From NCBI GenBank assembly GCA_963703175.1, contig OY969794.1, positions 496,001 to 560,000 on the forward strand: a stretch of 64,000 bases of DNA, given 5' to 3'. How positions within the stretch are numbered: position 1 is the first letter of the stretch; each line of letters begins with the position of its first letter. Shown piece by piece: positions 22,467 through 30,198 of this stretch. The notes under the pieces were generated by a model. It had not been told where the DNA came from, ran no database searches, and saw only the letters and a program-made list of their open reading frames with translations. The position numbers were made by a program, and so were the translations under genes. Origin of the DNA: VRUE01 sp963703175. GTDB lineage: Bacteria; Actinomycetota; Thermoleophilia; Solirubrobacterales; 70-9.

Positions 22467-23239
22467 GTGCTGATCTGGGTGGCGGAGCGACCTGAGCGCG
22501 ACGCCTCTTGCTTCCCGCCGGGGTGTCGCTGTGTAACTCGCGCGGTGCTCACGACGCCGCCGTCGCCGAGTGGGTCGTCGCGGTCGTGCTGGCGATGCAG
22601 CGGCGTTTGCCCGAGCATCTGCACGCACAGCAGGAGGCGCAGTGGCGCGACATCGTCGCCAGGGACACCTGGCAGCCTCCTTTCGCCGGCGATCTCGAAG
22701 ACTCGACGGTGTTGGTCGTGGGATATGGCTCGATCGGGGCCGCAGTCGGGCAGCGCCTGGAGCCGTTCGGGGTCGAGTTGCAGCGGTTGGCTCGCAGCGC
22801 GCGGCCGGGGGTGCATGCGGCAACGGCGCTGCCCGAGCTCATTCCAGAGGCCGACGTCGTCGTCCTTCTGGCGCCGCTCAACTCGGAGACCGCGGGCATG
22901 ATCGGCGCCGAGGAACTGCGAGCGATGAAGCCGGGTGCGCTGCTTGTCAATGCCGGTCGCGGTGGCCTCGTACAGAACCTCGATCAGGACGCGCTGATCG
23001 AGGTTCTGTACGAGGGGCGCATCCGGGCAGCGCTCGACGTCACCGATCCGGAGCCCTTGCCGAAAGAGAGCAAGCTCTGGCGGGCGCCGAACCTGCTGCT
23101 CACCCCGCACATGGCAGGGGACACGCCGCGGCGCTACCGCCGCTCCTGGCAACTGGTCGGAGAACAGGTGGAGCGGCTGCTCGTGGATGAGCCGCTGGGC
23201 GAACGTCGTCCCCCCAATCGCCTAGCCTGCCCGACGTGA
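22467..23239 (+). pseudogene. D-isomer 2-hydroxyacid dehydrogenase, disrupted by internal deletion/frameshift
   Basis: A start at GTG 22467 (GGAGG 10 nt before) gives VLIWVAERPER, a plausible N-terminus. About 30 nt on, the frame changes and the sequence continues as PAGVSLCNSRGAHDAAVAEWVV..., which belongs about 80 residues further into the family. From there the frame is intact: VVGYGSIG (NAD motif), NAGRGGLVQ (Arg), DVTDPEPLP (Glu) and LTPHMAGDT (His). About 240 nt not divisible by three are therefore missing from the first domain, and a working enzyme is unlikely. A 50-bp perfect palindrome lies at 22966-23015. Confidence 0.75.
22966..23015. repeat. Perfect 22-bp-arm palindrome inside the broken dehydrogenase
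   Basis: 22966-22987 is the exact reverse complement of 22994-23015, with the 6-nt centre GACGCG. Both arms are coding (LVQNLDQDALIEVLYEG). An imperfect palindrome made perfect by template switching is the likely origin. Confidence 0.9.
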
Positions 23240-23748
23240 TCAAGCGCTCCCGGACCATCCTTCTCATTGCACTGACCCTCACCGTGGGCATCGGCCTCGG
23301 AGCTCTACTGCCGGGAGCGTTCGGCGACTCCACCAAAGCGCCCACCGCGATTCGCAACGCGCTGGCCCAGTCGAGCCAAGTTCAGGGAGCGCCGGGACGG
23401 ACGATGGTCCTCAGCCGAGTCCTGGTCGAACCTGGGGCCAAACTGGCTACTCACCATCACCTCGGAACGCAGGTCGCGCGCGTCACCTCCGGCATCCTTA
23501 GTTACACGGTCAGGCGCGGTTCGGTCGTCGTGCGCCGCGGCGAGTCCGACCAGAACCCGCAGCTGGTGCGCAAGATCAAGGCCGGCCAGACCGGCAGCAT
23601 TCACAGCGGCGAGTGGATCGTCGAGCAGCCTTCCGACATCCACGAAGCCGCCAACCGCGGCTTGGCGCCGGTCGTCATCTACATCGCAACGCTGCTCGAG
23701 GCCGGCGCCCCGCCGGCGACGCCCGTTTCCTTGCCTGCAACGAACTAG
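23236..23748 (+). CDS. Exported cupin-domain protein
   Basis: A 170-residue protein with an N-terminal signal or anchor helix (ILLIALTLTVGIGLGALLPG). A single cupin domain follows: EPGAKLATHHHLGTQVARVTSG (histidine-rich motif 1) and a second-motif region ending IHEAANRGLAPVVIYIATLL. A metal-dependent sensor or enzyme is possible; the substrate is unknown. GTG 23236 overlaps the stop of the broken dehydrogenase and is preceded by TAGCCT at exactly 7 nt, so it has its own leaderless promoter. It is convergent with the DUF2252 gene, which ends 4 nt inside it. Confidence 0.75.
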   Translation: MIKRSRTILLIALTLTVGIGLGALLPGAFGDSTKAPTAIRNALAQSSQVQGAPGRTMVLSRVLVEPGAKLATHHHLGTQVARVTSGILSYTVRRGSVVVRRGESDQNPQLVRKIKAGQTGSIHSGEWIVEQPSDIHEAANRGLAPVVIYIATLLEAGAPPATPVSLPATN

Positions 23749-25157
23749 GCCGGTTCGGCCATCGCCTCGACGCGACCCTCGTCGACCGCTGCCTTCAGTG
23801 CCTCGTAGTCGCGTTCGCTCTGGTCGGCGTAGGTCTCGGCGAACTCGACCATCGCCTGGTCGAAGACGTCGCTCTTGCCGAGGTAGGAGCCGATCGCGAT
23901 CCTGTCGCCGCCGCGGGCGTGGGCGTGGGCCAGGGTCATGCCGCAGATCTCCGCGTAGGCGGTGAGACCTCGCGTGTCCATCGACTCGACCCGCACCGAG
24001 CCCTTCCAGTCCCAGAGCTGGCGCACGTAGAAGTCGCGGCGCTCGCCGTCGATCCCCTCCGATCGCACCCAGCCAAGCAGGGGGTCGCTGGCCGCCTGCA
24101 TCAGCCGCTGCCCGTGGACGACGCGCTCGCCTTGCTGGTCGAACTCGCTCGGCGACATGTAGGGCTCGAGCACCGAGCGCTGCGCCTCCTTGATCTGGAG
24201 GAAGAGCGGGTCGCCCCGGTCGCGGCCGAGCAATAGGGCGATCCAGGCCCGGGTGCCGACACTGCCCACGCCGACGACTTTGAAGGCGATATCGATCAGC
24301 CTGTAGCCGTCGATCAGGGCGCGGCGCTCGACCGGGAGCGAGTCGCGGTACTCGGAGAGGACGTGCCGTACGAGCGCTACGACATCCGCCCCCTTCGCCT
24401 CCTCGGCGAGCTCCTCGATCGGCACGATCAGAGGCGGGTTGCTGATGATGCGCAGCTTCCCGTCGACTTCCTCGACCAGCTTCGAGAAAGCCCGGTCGCT
24501 GTCCTTGGCGCGCGCCTTGGCGACGTTGCGCTCAAACGCCTTGCGTTGCTTGCCGCCAACCGCGCTAGCCCAGCCTGCGGCGATCGCATCGGCGTCGAGC
24601 TGCTGGTACCAGGATTCGAGGTTGCCCATCAGTGCCAGCCGCCGCATCGTCTCGCGGTATTGCCGCGCCGCCGCCAGCACGATGCCGCGGCACTCGTCCC
24701 CGCTGCAACCACGGTCGCGACCCGCCAGCGTAAAGCTGGCTACGAGCCGCTCCACATCCCACTCCCAGGGCCCCGGCAGCGTCTCGTCGAAGTCGTTGAG
24801 GTCGAAGACGAGCCGCCGCTCGGGCGAGGCGAAGGCGCCGAAGTTGGAGAGGTGTGCGTCGCCGCAGAGCTGCGCCTCGAAGCCCGAGCGCGGGGTCGGG
24901 CCGAGGTCGGCCGCCATCACCGCCGCGGCGCCGCGGTAGAAGGTGAAGGGAGAGACCAACATCCGGCCGTAGCGCAGTGGCACCAGCTGCCCCACCCGCG
25001 AGCCGGCCTGGTGCTCGAGCAGCTCGACCGGGTCCGGGCGGTCGGCGGTCGGTTTCCACTCGCCGTGAGCGGAGCGCGGCGCGGCGGCGCGGGCAGCCTT
25101 GCCGGCGGCGGCGCGCTCTTCGGGCGACCCCGGATGGCTTTGGATCGAATCGGCCAT
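23745..25157 (-). CDS. DUF2252 family protein
   Basis: A 470-residue cytoplasmic protein of the DUF2252 family, which resembles aminoglycoside-phosphotransferase-type kinases. Family landmarks include SPFTFYRGAAAVMAADL, CGDAHLSNFGAFASPERRLVFDLNDFDET and WEWDVERLVASFTLAGR. The HLSNFG ... FDLNDFDE pair looks like a kinase catalytic loop and metal-binding Asp, but no activity is established. ATG 25157 lies 4 nt after the stop of the MFS gene, so the two are probably co-transcribed; a longer frame would run back into that gene. Confidence 0.85.
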   Translation of the reverse strand: MADSIQSHPGSPEERAAAGKAARAAAPRSAHGEWKPTADRPDPVELLEHQAGSRVGQLVPLRYGRMLVSPFTFYRGAAAVMAADLGPTPRSGFEAQLCGDAHLSNFGAFASPERRLVFDLNDFDETLPGPWEWDVERLVASFTLAGRDRGCSGDECRGIVLAAARQYRETMRRLALMGNLESWYQQLDADAIAAGWASAVGGKQRKAFERNVAKARAKDSDRAFSKLVEEVDGKLRIISNPPLIVPIEELAEEAKGADVVALVRHVLSEYRDSLPVERRALIDGYRLIDIAFKVVGVGSVGTRAWIALLLGRDRGDPLFLQIKEAQRSVLEPYMSPSEFDQQGERVVHGQRLMQAASDPLLGWVRSEGIDGERRDFYVRQLWDWKGSVRVESMDTRGLTAYAEICGMTLAHAHARGGDRIAIGSYLGKSDVFDQAMVEFAETYADQSERDYEALKAAVDEGRVEAMAEPA

Positions 25158-25161
25158 CGAC

Positions 25162-26784
25162 TCAAACAATCGCAGGTTCGGTGAGAGGTGGATCGGGACC
25201 CGCCTGCAATTCGTCGAAGCGCTGCGTCGGCAGACGCCGGGTCGTCCAGAACGAGGCAAGGACGAGGAAGGCGGCGAAGAGAAAGGCCGTCTTCAGCGCC
25301 TTCAACTGCGCGTCTTCGTAGTTTTCGACCAGGGCATTGACCGTCGCCGGGTCGACGCCGGCTGCCGTGGCCCCCGCCCTGACCTCGTCGGAAGCGACGA
25401 AGCTGCCGCCAGCGCTGAGCTGGACCTGGACCTGGTCTTCGACATCTGCTGAGACGCGCGGGTCGTCGGCGATGTTCGCGATGAAGGCGGTGCTCAGGCC
25501 GGTGATCACGATCGCGCCGAGCAGCGCCGTCCCCAGCGACGAGCCGAGCTGCTGCGCCGTGCTCTGCAGACCCCCGGCCTCACTGCGGTCGGCGTCGCCG
25601 ACCGCCGACTGGACCACGTTGCCGAGCTGGGAGACGATCATGCCCATACCGACGCCGAGCACTCCCATCGCGACGAGGAAGGGTGCATTGTCGAGTTCGG
25701 GCTCGATCGTCGCCAGCAGCATCACAGTGGCCGCGAGCACGATCAGCAGGCCCGCTCGCACCAGGCCTCGCGCCGCGAACCGTGAAGACAGAGCGGAACC
25801 CGCGACCGCGGTAAGGAATAGACCGGCCGAAGTGGGGAGCATGCGCACGCCGGTTTCAAGCGCGTCGAGGCCCTGAACGATCTGCAGGTAGAGCGGGATC
25901 GTGAAGAAGATCCCCATCAAGATCAGGTTCTGGGCAAGCAGCATCGAGACTCCTCCACGCAGCGGGCGGATACTGAGCAAGCGCAGGTGGACCAGTGGTT
26001 CGAGGCCCTGTCCCTCCCGGCGCTGCTCCCAAGCGCGAAAACCAGCGAGAACCAGCGCCCCCGCGCCGATCACGAACGGAGTCAGCGAGAAGCCAAAGGG
26101 CTCGATCGGCGAGTTGTGCGGCTGCAGCCAGCCCCAGTTGCTCGCCTGCAACACACCGAAGACGACGAGGGCGAGGCCGGAGGCGGAAAGCACACCGCCG
26201 ACCCAGTCGAGTTCGGGTGCAGCCCCCTCCCGCTCCGGCTCACGCAGCAACCGCGTCCCCGCCAGGATGCCGATCGCCACCACGACCTCGCCGACGAAGA
26301 CCAGCCGCCAGGTGAAGTCGGTGGTCATCCAGCCGCCGAGAATTGGGCCGACCGCAATCGCGGCGCCGGCGATGCCACCAAGGACGCCGTAGGCGACGGC
26401 GCGGTTGGCGCCCTTGTAGGAGCCAGCCACCAACGCGAAGAGCGCCGGCAGAACCAGCGCGGCGCCGATGCCCTCGAGGATCGACCAGCCGAGCACCAGG
26501 CTCGGCACGCTCCACGAGGCGGCGGTCAAGCCGGAGCCGACGCCGTAGATGCAGATCCCGATGGTGAAGGCGCGGCGCCGGCCCCAGATGTCGCCGAGCT
26601 TGCCGCCGATCAGCATCAGCGCCGCCATCACCAGCGCGTAGAGGGCGATCACCGCCTGGATCGTGGTGACGGTCGTGTCGAAGTCTTCGACCAACTGGGA
26701 GATCGCGACGTTCATCACCGCCTGGTCGAGAACCATCAGGAACTGAGCGACCCCTAGAACCCCGAGAACTCCCCACTTAGCCAT
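25162..26784 (-). CDS. MFS drug-efflux transporter, DHA2 (EmrB/QacA) type
   Basis: A 540-residue inner-membrane protein with about 14 hydrophobic helices, the count of the DHA2 family. Motif A is seen as GGKLGDIWGRRRAFTIG after TM2, and the N-terminal LDQAVMNVAISQ matches the family's LDxTIVNVALP. A periplasmic loop near residues 440-500 precedes the last helix. It would export drugs or other amphiphiles using the proton gradient. TATCCT lies 8 nt before ATG 26784. The DUF2252 gene follows after 4 nt. Confidence 0.88.
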   Translation of the reverse strand: MAKWGVLGVLGVAQFLMVLDQAVMNVAISQLVEDFDTTVTTIQAVIALYALVMAALMLIGGKLGDIWGRRRAFTIGICIYGVGSGLTAASWSVPSLVLGWSILEGIGAALVLPALFALVAGSYKGANRAVAYGVLGGIAGAAIAVGPILGGWMTTDFTWRLVFVGEVVVAIGILAGTRLLREPEREGAAPELDWVGGVLSASGLALVVFGVLQASNWGWLQPHNSPIEPFGFSLTPFVIGAGALVLAGFRAWEQRREGQGLEPLVHLRLLSIRPLRGGVSMLLAQNLILMGIFFTIPLYLQIVQGLDALETGVRMLPTSAGLFLTAVAGSALSSRFAARGLVRAGLLIVLAATVMLLATIEPELDNAPFLVAMGVLGVGMGMIVSQLGNVVQSAVGDADRSEAGGLQSTAQQLGSSLGTALLGAIVITGLSTAFIANIADDPRVSADVEDQVQVQLSAGGSFVASDEVRAGATAAGVDPATVNALVENYEDAQLKALKTAFLFAAFLVLASFWTTRRLPTQRFDELQAGPDPPLTEPAIV

Positions 26785-26845
26785 GTCGGCACAGGATATG
26801 ACCAGATCCGCCGGTGTAGCTTGCGCCTATGTGGTCGGAGGACAG

Positions 26846-27262
26846 ATGAGGGCGCTGGTGCAGCGGGTCAGCCAGGCCGCAGTCGACGTCGAGGGCGAGC
26901 GGGTTGCGCAGATCGGCCCCGGCATGTTGGTCCTGCTCGGGGTAGGCCGAGACGATGGCGCCGAAGAGGCTGACCGGCTGGCTTCGAAGCTACGGGCGCT
27001 ACGGATCTTCGATGACGCCGAGGGGCGGATGAACGAGCCGCTGGGCGAGCGCGAGGTGCTCTGCGTAAGCCAGTTCACCCTCTATGGCGACGCCCGAAAA
27101 GGCAACCGGCCAAGCTATGTCGAAGCGGCACCCGGCGACGCGGCCGAGCCGCTCTACGACCGCGTCTGCGAGCGGCTCGGAGCGAAGAAGGGTGTCTTCG
27201 GTGCCTGTATGGGAGTGGCGCTCGTCAACGACGGCCCGGTCACTCTGATGATCGAGGTCTGA
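26846..27262 (+). CDS. dtd: D-aminoacyl-tRNA deacylase
   Basis: Removes D-amino acids and glycine wrongly attached to tRNA. The 138 residues match DTD throughout: MRALVQRVSQAAVDV, GPGMLVLLGV, the SQFTLYGD active-site motif, KGNRPSY and the C-terminal NDGPVTLMIEV motif. ATG 26846 follows GGAGGACAG, an ideal ribosome-binding site. It is divergent from the MFS gene and 22 nt before the hydrolase gene on the same strand. Confidence 0.96.
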   Translation: MRALVQRVSQAAVDVEGERVAQIGPGMLVLLGVGRDDGAEEADRLASKLRALRIFDDAEGRMNEPLGEREVLCVSQFTLYGDARKGNRPSYVEAAPGDAAEPLYDRVCERLGAKKGVFGACMGVALVNDGPVTLMIEV

Positions 27263-27284
27263 GGCACTGGGATACTGGGCGCCA

Positions 27285-28109
27285 GTGGATCAACCGGTCG
27301 AACGCAACGATGCGATTGAGATCGAAGGAAGGCGGCTGGCATGGCGTTCCTTCGGCAAAGGGCCGCCCCTGCTGCTGATCACCGGCTACTCGGGCGCCGC
27401 TGCAGGTTGGGACCCGCAATTCCTCGCGGCCCTGGGGCGATCGTTCGAGGTGATCTACCCCGACAATCGCGGTATGGGCGACTCGCAGCTCGGCGAGCTG
27501 CGCGAGCCGCTGACGATCGAGGCGATGGCCGCCGACATCGAGGCGCTGCTCGACGCACTCGAGATTGAGCGGCTGCCGGTCGCCGGCTGGTCGATGGGCG
27601 GCTTCATCGCCCAGGCGCTGGCGATCCAAGCGCCTGCCCGGGTCGAGGCACTGATCTTGCTCGCCACCAACCCCGGCGGGGACGCCGCCGTGCCAGGAGA
27701 CCCAGCCGCCTTCGAACGGCTGACCGACCACTCGGGCACGCCGCGCGAGCAGGCCACGCGGCTAATCGAGCTGGTCTTTCCCGCCAATGTGGCCGCTGAA
27801 ATGAACCAGCGCATCGGCGATGTCGTCGCCGCGGACCGAGCCGCACTGTCGCCAGCGACGCTCGCCGCTCAGCGAGCGGCAATCGGCGCGTGGAGCACCA
27901 AGGGCCTGGACCGTCCCGGCGCTAGCTCACCACCCGTCCTTGCCGTCTGCGGTAGCGAGGATGCCGTGATTCGACCCGAGAACACCGACCGGCTTGCCGA
28001 TCGCTGGCCCAACTGCAGAACCGAACGCTTCGAGGGCGACGGACACGCCCTCCAAGCCCAGGAGCCGGAACGGCTGGCCGCCCTGATTACCTCCTTCCTC
28101 GGTGCATAA
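27285..28109 (+). CDS. Alpha/beta hydrolase
   Basis: A 274-residue single-domain alpha/beta-hydrolase. The nucleophile elbow is GWSMGG, the acid is the Asp in CGSEDAVI and the base is the His in DGHAL, so the catalytic triad is complete. The oxyanion-type motif is ITGYSG rather than HG. The overall form resembles esterase/peroxidase-like hydrolases; the substrate is unknown. GTG 27285 is the start. The acetyltransferase gene overlaps its 3' end by 8 nt, and dtd is 22 nt upstream, so a three-gene operon is likely. Confidence 0.85.
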   Translation: MDQPVERNDAIEIEGRRLAWRSFGKGPPLLLITGYSGAAAGWDPQFLAALGRSFEVIYPDNRGMGDSQLGELREPLTIEAMAADIEALLDALEIERLPVAGWSMGGFIAQALAIQAPARVEALILLATNPGGDAAVPGDPAAFERLTDHSGTPREQATRLIELVFPANVAAEMNQRIGDVVAADRAALSPATLAAQRAAIGAWSTKGLDRPGASSPPVLAVCGSEDAVIRPENTDRLADRWPNCRTERFEGDGHALQAQEPERLAALITSFLGA

Positions 28110-28623
28110 GCCCGGTCAACCCGCGATAACGCTGCGCTACGCGAACAGCGTCGAGGAGATCGACGCGGTCGAGCCGATGTGGAACGCGCTGCAGGAACAC
28201 CACGTGCGGATCACTCCCGAGCTCGACCCGAAGACCCCAGGGCGCGAGCTCGGCGACGCCTGGCGGGTGCGCCGCTCGAAGTACGTCCGCTGGCTCGAGG
28301 ACCCCGAGACCTTCTTCGTCATCGCCGAGGACGAGAGCGGGCCGATCGGCTACGCCTTCGTCACCGTCGGCCCCGGCTACGCCTCATGGCGGACCGGAGA
28401 GCGCGCCGGCGTGCTCGAGACACTCTCCGTCCTGCCGGACCGCCGTAGTGGCGGCGTCGGCGCGGCGCTGATCGAGGCAGCCTGGGAGCGCCTCGGGGAA
28501 TGCGGCATCGACGACATGGCGATCACGACGACCAAGACCAACGTCGACGCCCACCGCTTCTACGAGCGAATGGGCTTCAGCCCAGGTTTTGTCGTCTACC
28601 ACGGCAAGCGGCCACAGTCCTAG
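28102..28623 (+). CDS. GNAT-family N-acetyltransferase
   Basis: A 173-residue acetyl-CoA-dependent acetyltransferase. The core is visible as FFVIAEDESGPIGYAFVTV (beta-4), VLETLSVLPDRRSGGVGAALIEAAWERL (motif A, with RRSGGVGAAL as the pyrophosphate loop) and NVDAHRFYERMGF (motif B). The substrate is unknown. GTG 28102 overlaps the end of the hydrolase gene. Its 3' end overlaps the convergent PIN toxin by 4 nt. Confidence 0.88.
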   Translation: MHKPGQPAITLRYANSVEEIDAVEPMWNALQEHHVRITPELDPKTPGRELGDAWRVRRSKYVRWLEDPETFFVIAEDESGPIGYAFVTVGPGYASWRTGERAGVLETLSVLPDRRSGGVGAALIEAAWERLGECGIDDMAITTTKTNVDAHRFYERMGFSPGFVVYHGKRPQS

Positions 28624-29042
28624 CCTTCTTCGAGGAAGCGGAACTCGACCCCGCACAGCTCGTAGATCGACTTAGCGCGACGATCGAGGCTGAGCAGCGT
28701 GGCATCCGCGTCGCGGGCCGCCAGCGCTATGAGGGCGTCGAACACGGGTGCTCCGCCCCGGTCCTCGCGAGCAAGATCCTCGAGAGCTTCCATATATGAG
28801 GCCGCACGTGGCTGAATCGGTGGCGAGTCGCCGAGGAGCTCTTTGAGGTACTCGAGAACCAATTCCGGCTCCGCTCGATAGACGCCCCCGGCTGCGCTTA
28901 GCACCGAATAAGCCTCGGCCATGGTGTGAGCCGCCAGACCGCCGTCCTCCCGGACCTCTATTAGAGCGGGCTCCGCCACCGCATAAAAGGGATGGGCAGC
29001 GGTAAAACCGGATACCAGGACAGAGGTATCGGGAACGATCAA
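28620..29042 (-). CDS. PIN-domain toxin (VapC-like)
   Basis: A 140-residue PIN-fold RNase, probable toxin. It begins MIVPDTSVLVSGF with the first catalytic Asp; other acidic positions are in AHTMAEAYSVL, VFDALIALAARDADA and LLSLDRRA. The start is TTG at 29042, overlapping the TGA of the AbrB-type gene (TTGA), hence translational coupling. It is paired with an AbrB-type antitoxin rather than the Phd type at 22063. Confidence 0.85.
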   Translation of the reverse strand: MIVPDTSVLVSGFTAAHPFYAVAEPALIEVREDGGLAAHTMAEAYSVLSAAGGVYRAEPELVLEYLKELLGDSPPIQPRAASYMEALEDLAREDRGGAPVFDALIALAARDADATLLSLDRRAKSIYELCGVEFRFLEEG

Positions 29043-29284
29043 CGGCGAGCCCGTTCCAGCGCTTCTCGATCCTCCTCCAGCCCGTGCCCGGGCGGTAGCC
29101 GCAGGTCAGACGTGAGCAGGCCATTCGGGCTACGACGCAATTGCACCTTCCTGAAGGCAGGGGTCAGTTCTATCCGTTCGCCCTCCAGAGTTATCTCGAC
29201 CTCATCGCCCCCGATCAAATGAAGGGCCGCACGTAGATCTTTTGGGATCACGACTCGCCCGGCACTATCAATGGTAGTTCTCAT
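29039..29284 (-). CDS. AbrB/SpoVT-type antitoxin
   Basis: An 81-residue protein whose N-terminus is a swapped-hairpin AbrB DNA-binding domain: MRTTIDSAGRVVIPKDLRAALHLIGGDEVEITLEG. The C-terminal acidic/basic tail (GHGLEEDREALERARR) is the probable toxin-binding part. ATG 29284 lies 7 nt after TACTAT, and both are embedded in an 11-bp inverted repeat, so leaderless transcription under autorepression is likely. The downstream PIN toxin overlaps by 4 nt. Confidence 0.88.
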   Translation of the reverse strand: MRTTIDSAGRVVIPKDLRAALHLIGGDEVEITLEGERIELTPAFRKVQLRRSPNGLLTSDLRLPPGHGLEEDREALERARR

Positions 29285-29297
29285 GCCATTGATAGTA
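29264..29297. promoter_or_regulatory. Promoter/operator of the AbrB-PIN toxin-antitoxin pair
   Basis: Perfect 11-bp inverted repeat ACTATCAATGG (29264-29274) / CCATTGATAGT (29286-29296) with an 11-nt centre containing the start codon. On the minus strand TACTAT (29297-29292) is a -10 element 7 nt before the ATG, so repressor binding would cover both promoter and start. Confidence 0.7.
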
Positions 29298-29389
29298 CCG
29301 GGCACGCAGACGAGCTCGGATGTGGCGGACATAAAGGCCCAAGGGCACCGCGGGCGGAGTTTCTCCCCCCTCCGGCGTTACAACGCTCG

Positions 29390-30025
29390 CTATTTGCGGC
29401 CCAGCGCCTCGTCGACGAAGGGGCCAAGCAGCTCGCCGGTCTGAGCGGCCGTTGCCTCGGGCGAATCGCCAGGGGCGGTGACATGGCTGATCGCCAGACG
29501 AACGAGGGTCTCGGCCAACAGGCGGGCTTTCGGCGGCGGCGCCTGTGGCCAACCCTGCTCGATCGTCGCGGTAAGACGAGCGGTGGCCCACTGCACCACC
29601 GGCATCCCCTGCGTCGTGACGAAAGGCAGCAGGCCGGCCGTACCATCGTCGCTGAGCAGGATCCGCACCAGCGGGTCCTCCCCGGCGGTGCGAAGGAAGG
29701 TCTCCAAGGCGGCGCCGATCGCCGCCCTGGGATCGTCGAGGTGCGCACGTACGGCCTCGTCGACCGCGTCGAGAAAACGTTCCCCCTCGTGGATGACCAG
29801 CGCCTGGGCGAACTCGTCGCGACTGCCGAACTCCTTATAAAGGGTCTGGCGACTGACCCCTGCGGCTGCGGCGATCTCGGCCATGGTGATCTCCGACCAG
29901 GCGCGCTGCTGCACCTCGTCGCGGGCGGCCGCGAGCAGGGTGTCGCGCAGCAGCTGCCGGGCCGCCTGGGGATATGGGGTGCGCGCCTCCATGACGGCAC
30001 CAATCGTCGCAGCGGGAGCGGTCAC
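29390..30025 (-). CDS. TetR-family regulator of the alkane hydroxylase operon
   Basis: A 211-residue TetR/AcrR repressor. The N-terminal HTH runs RDEVQQRAWSEITMAEIAAAAGVSRQTLYKEFGSRDEF; the C-terminal helical part is a ligand-binding domain that could sense an alkane or fatty-acid product. GTG 30025 overlaps the rubredoxin stop (GTGA), so it belongs to the alkB operon, as AlkX/AlkU-type regulators commonly do. Its operator may be the inverted repeat at 31428-31460. Confidence 0.9.
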   Translation of the reverse strand: MTAPAATIGAVMEARTPYPQAARQLLRDTLLAAARDEVQQRAWSEITMAEIAAAAGVSRQTLYKEFGSRDEFAQALVIHEGERFLDAVDEAVRAHLDDPRAAIGAALETFLRTAGEDPLVRILLSDDGTAGLLPFVTTQGMPVVQWATARLTATIEQGWPQAPPPKARLLAETLVRLAISHVTAPGDSPEATAAQTGELLGPFVDEALGRK

Positions 30026-30198
30026 TCGTCGCCGTCGGCGAGCGGCTCGAAGTCCACCTTGTCCCTAACTCCACAGTCGGGGCAGTGCCAGTCGTCCGGA
30101 ACCTCGCTCCAGGCCGTGCCGGCCGGGAAGCCCTCGCGCGGGTTGCCAGCCGCCTCGTCATAAACGTAGCCACAGCCGGGGCAGCGAAAGGCGCTCAC
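30022..30198 (-). CDS. rubA: Rubredoxin (alkane-hydroxylase electron donor)
   Basis: A 58-residue iron protein that passes electrons to alkane monooxygenase. The two knuckles CPGCGYVY and CPDCGV hold the Fe(Cys)4 centre, and the spacing (AAGNPREGFPAGTAWSEVPDDWHCP) is typical of AlkG2-type rubredoxins. GTG 30198 overlaps the alkB stop (GTGA), and the following tetR gene again overlaps by 4 nt, giving a tight alkB-rubA-tetR operon. Confidence 0.95.
   Translation of the reverse strand: MSAFRCPGCGYVYDEAAGNPREGFPAGTAWSEVPDDWHCPDCGVRDKVDFEPLADGDE

Noticed and set aside
25158..25259. N-terminal extension of the DUF2252 protein
   Set aside because: It overlaps the end of the MFS gene and adds residues with no family similarity; ATG 25157 fits the 4-nt gap.
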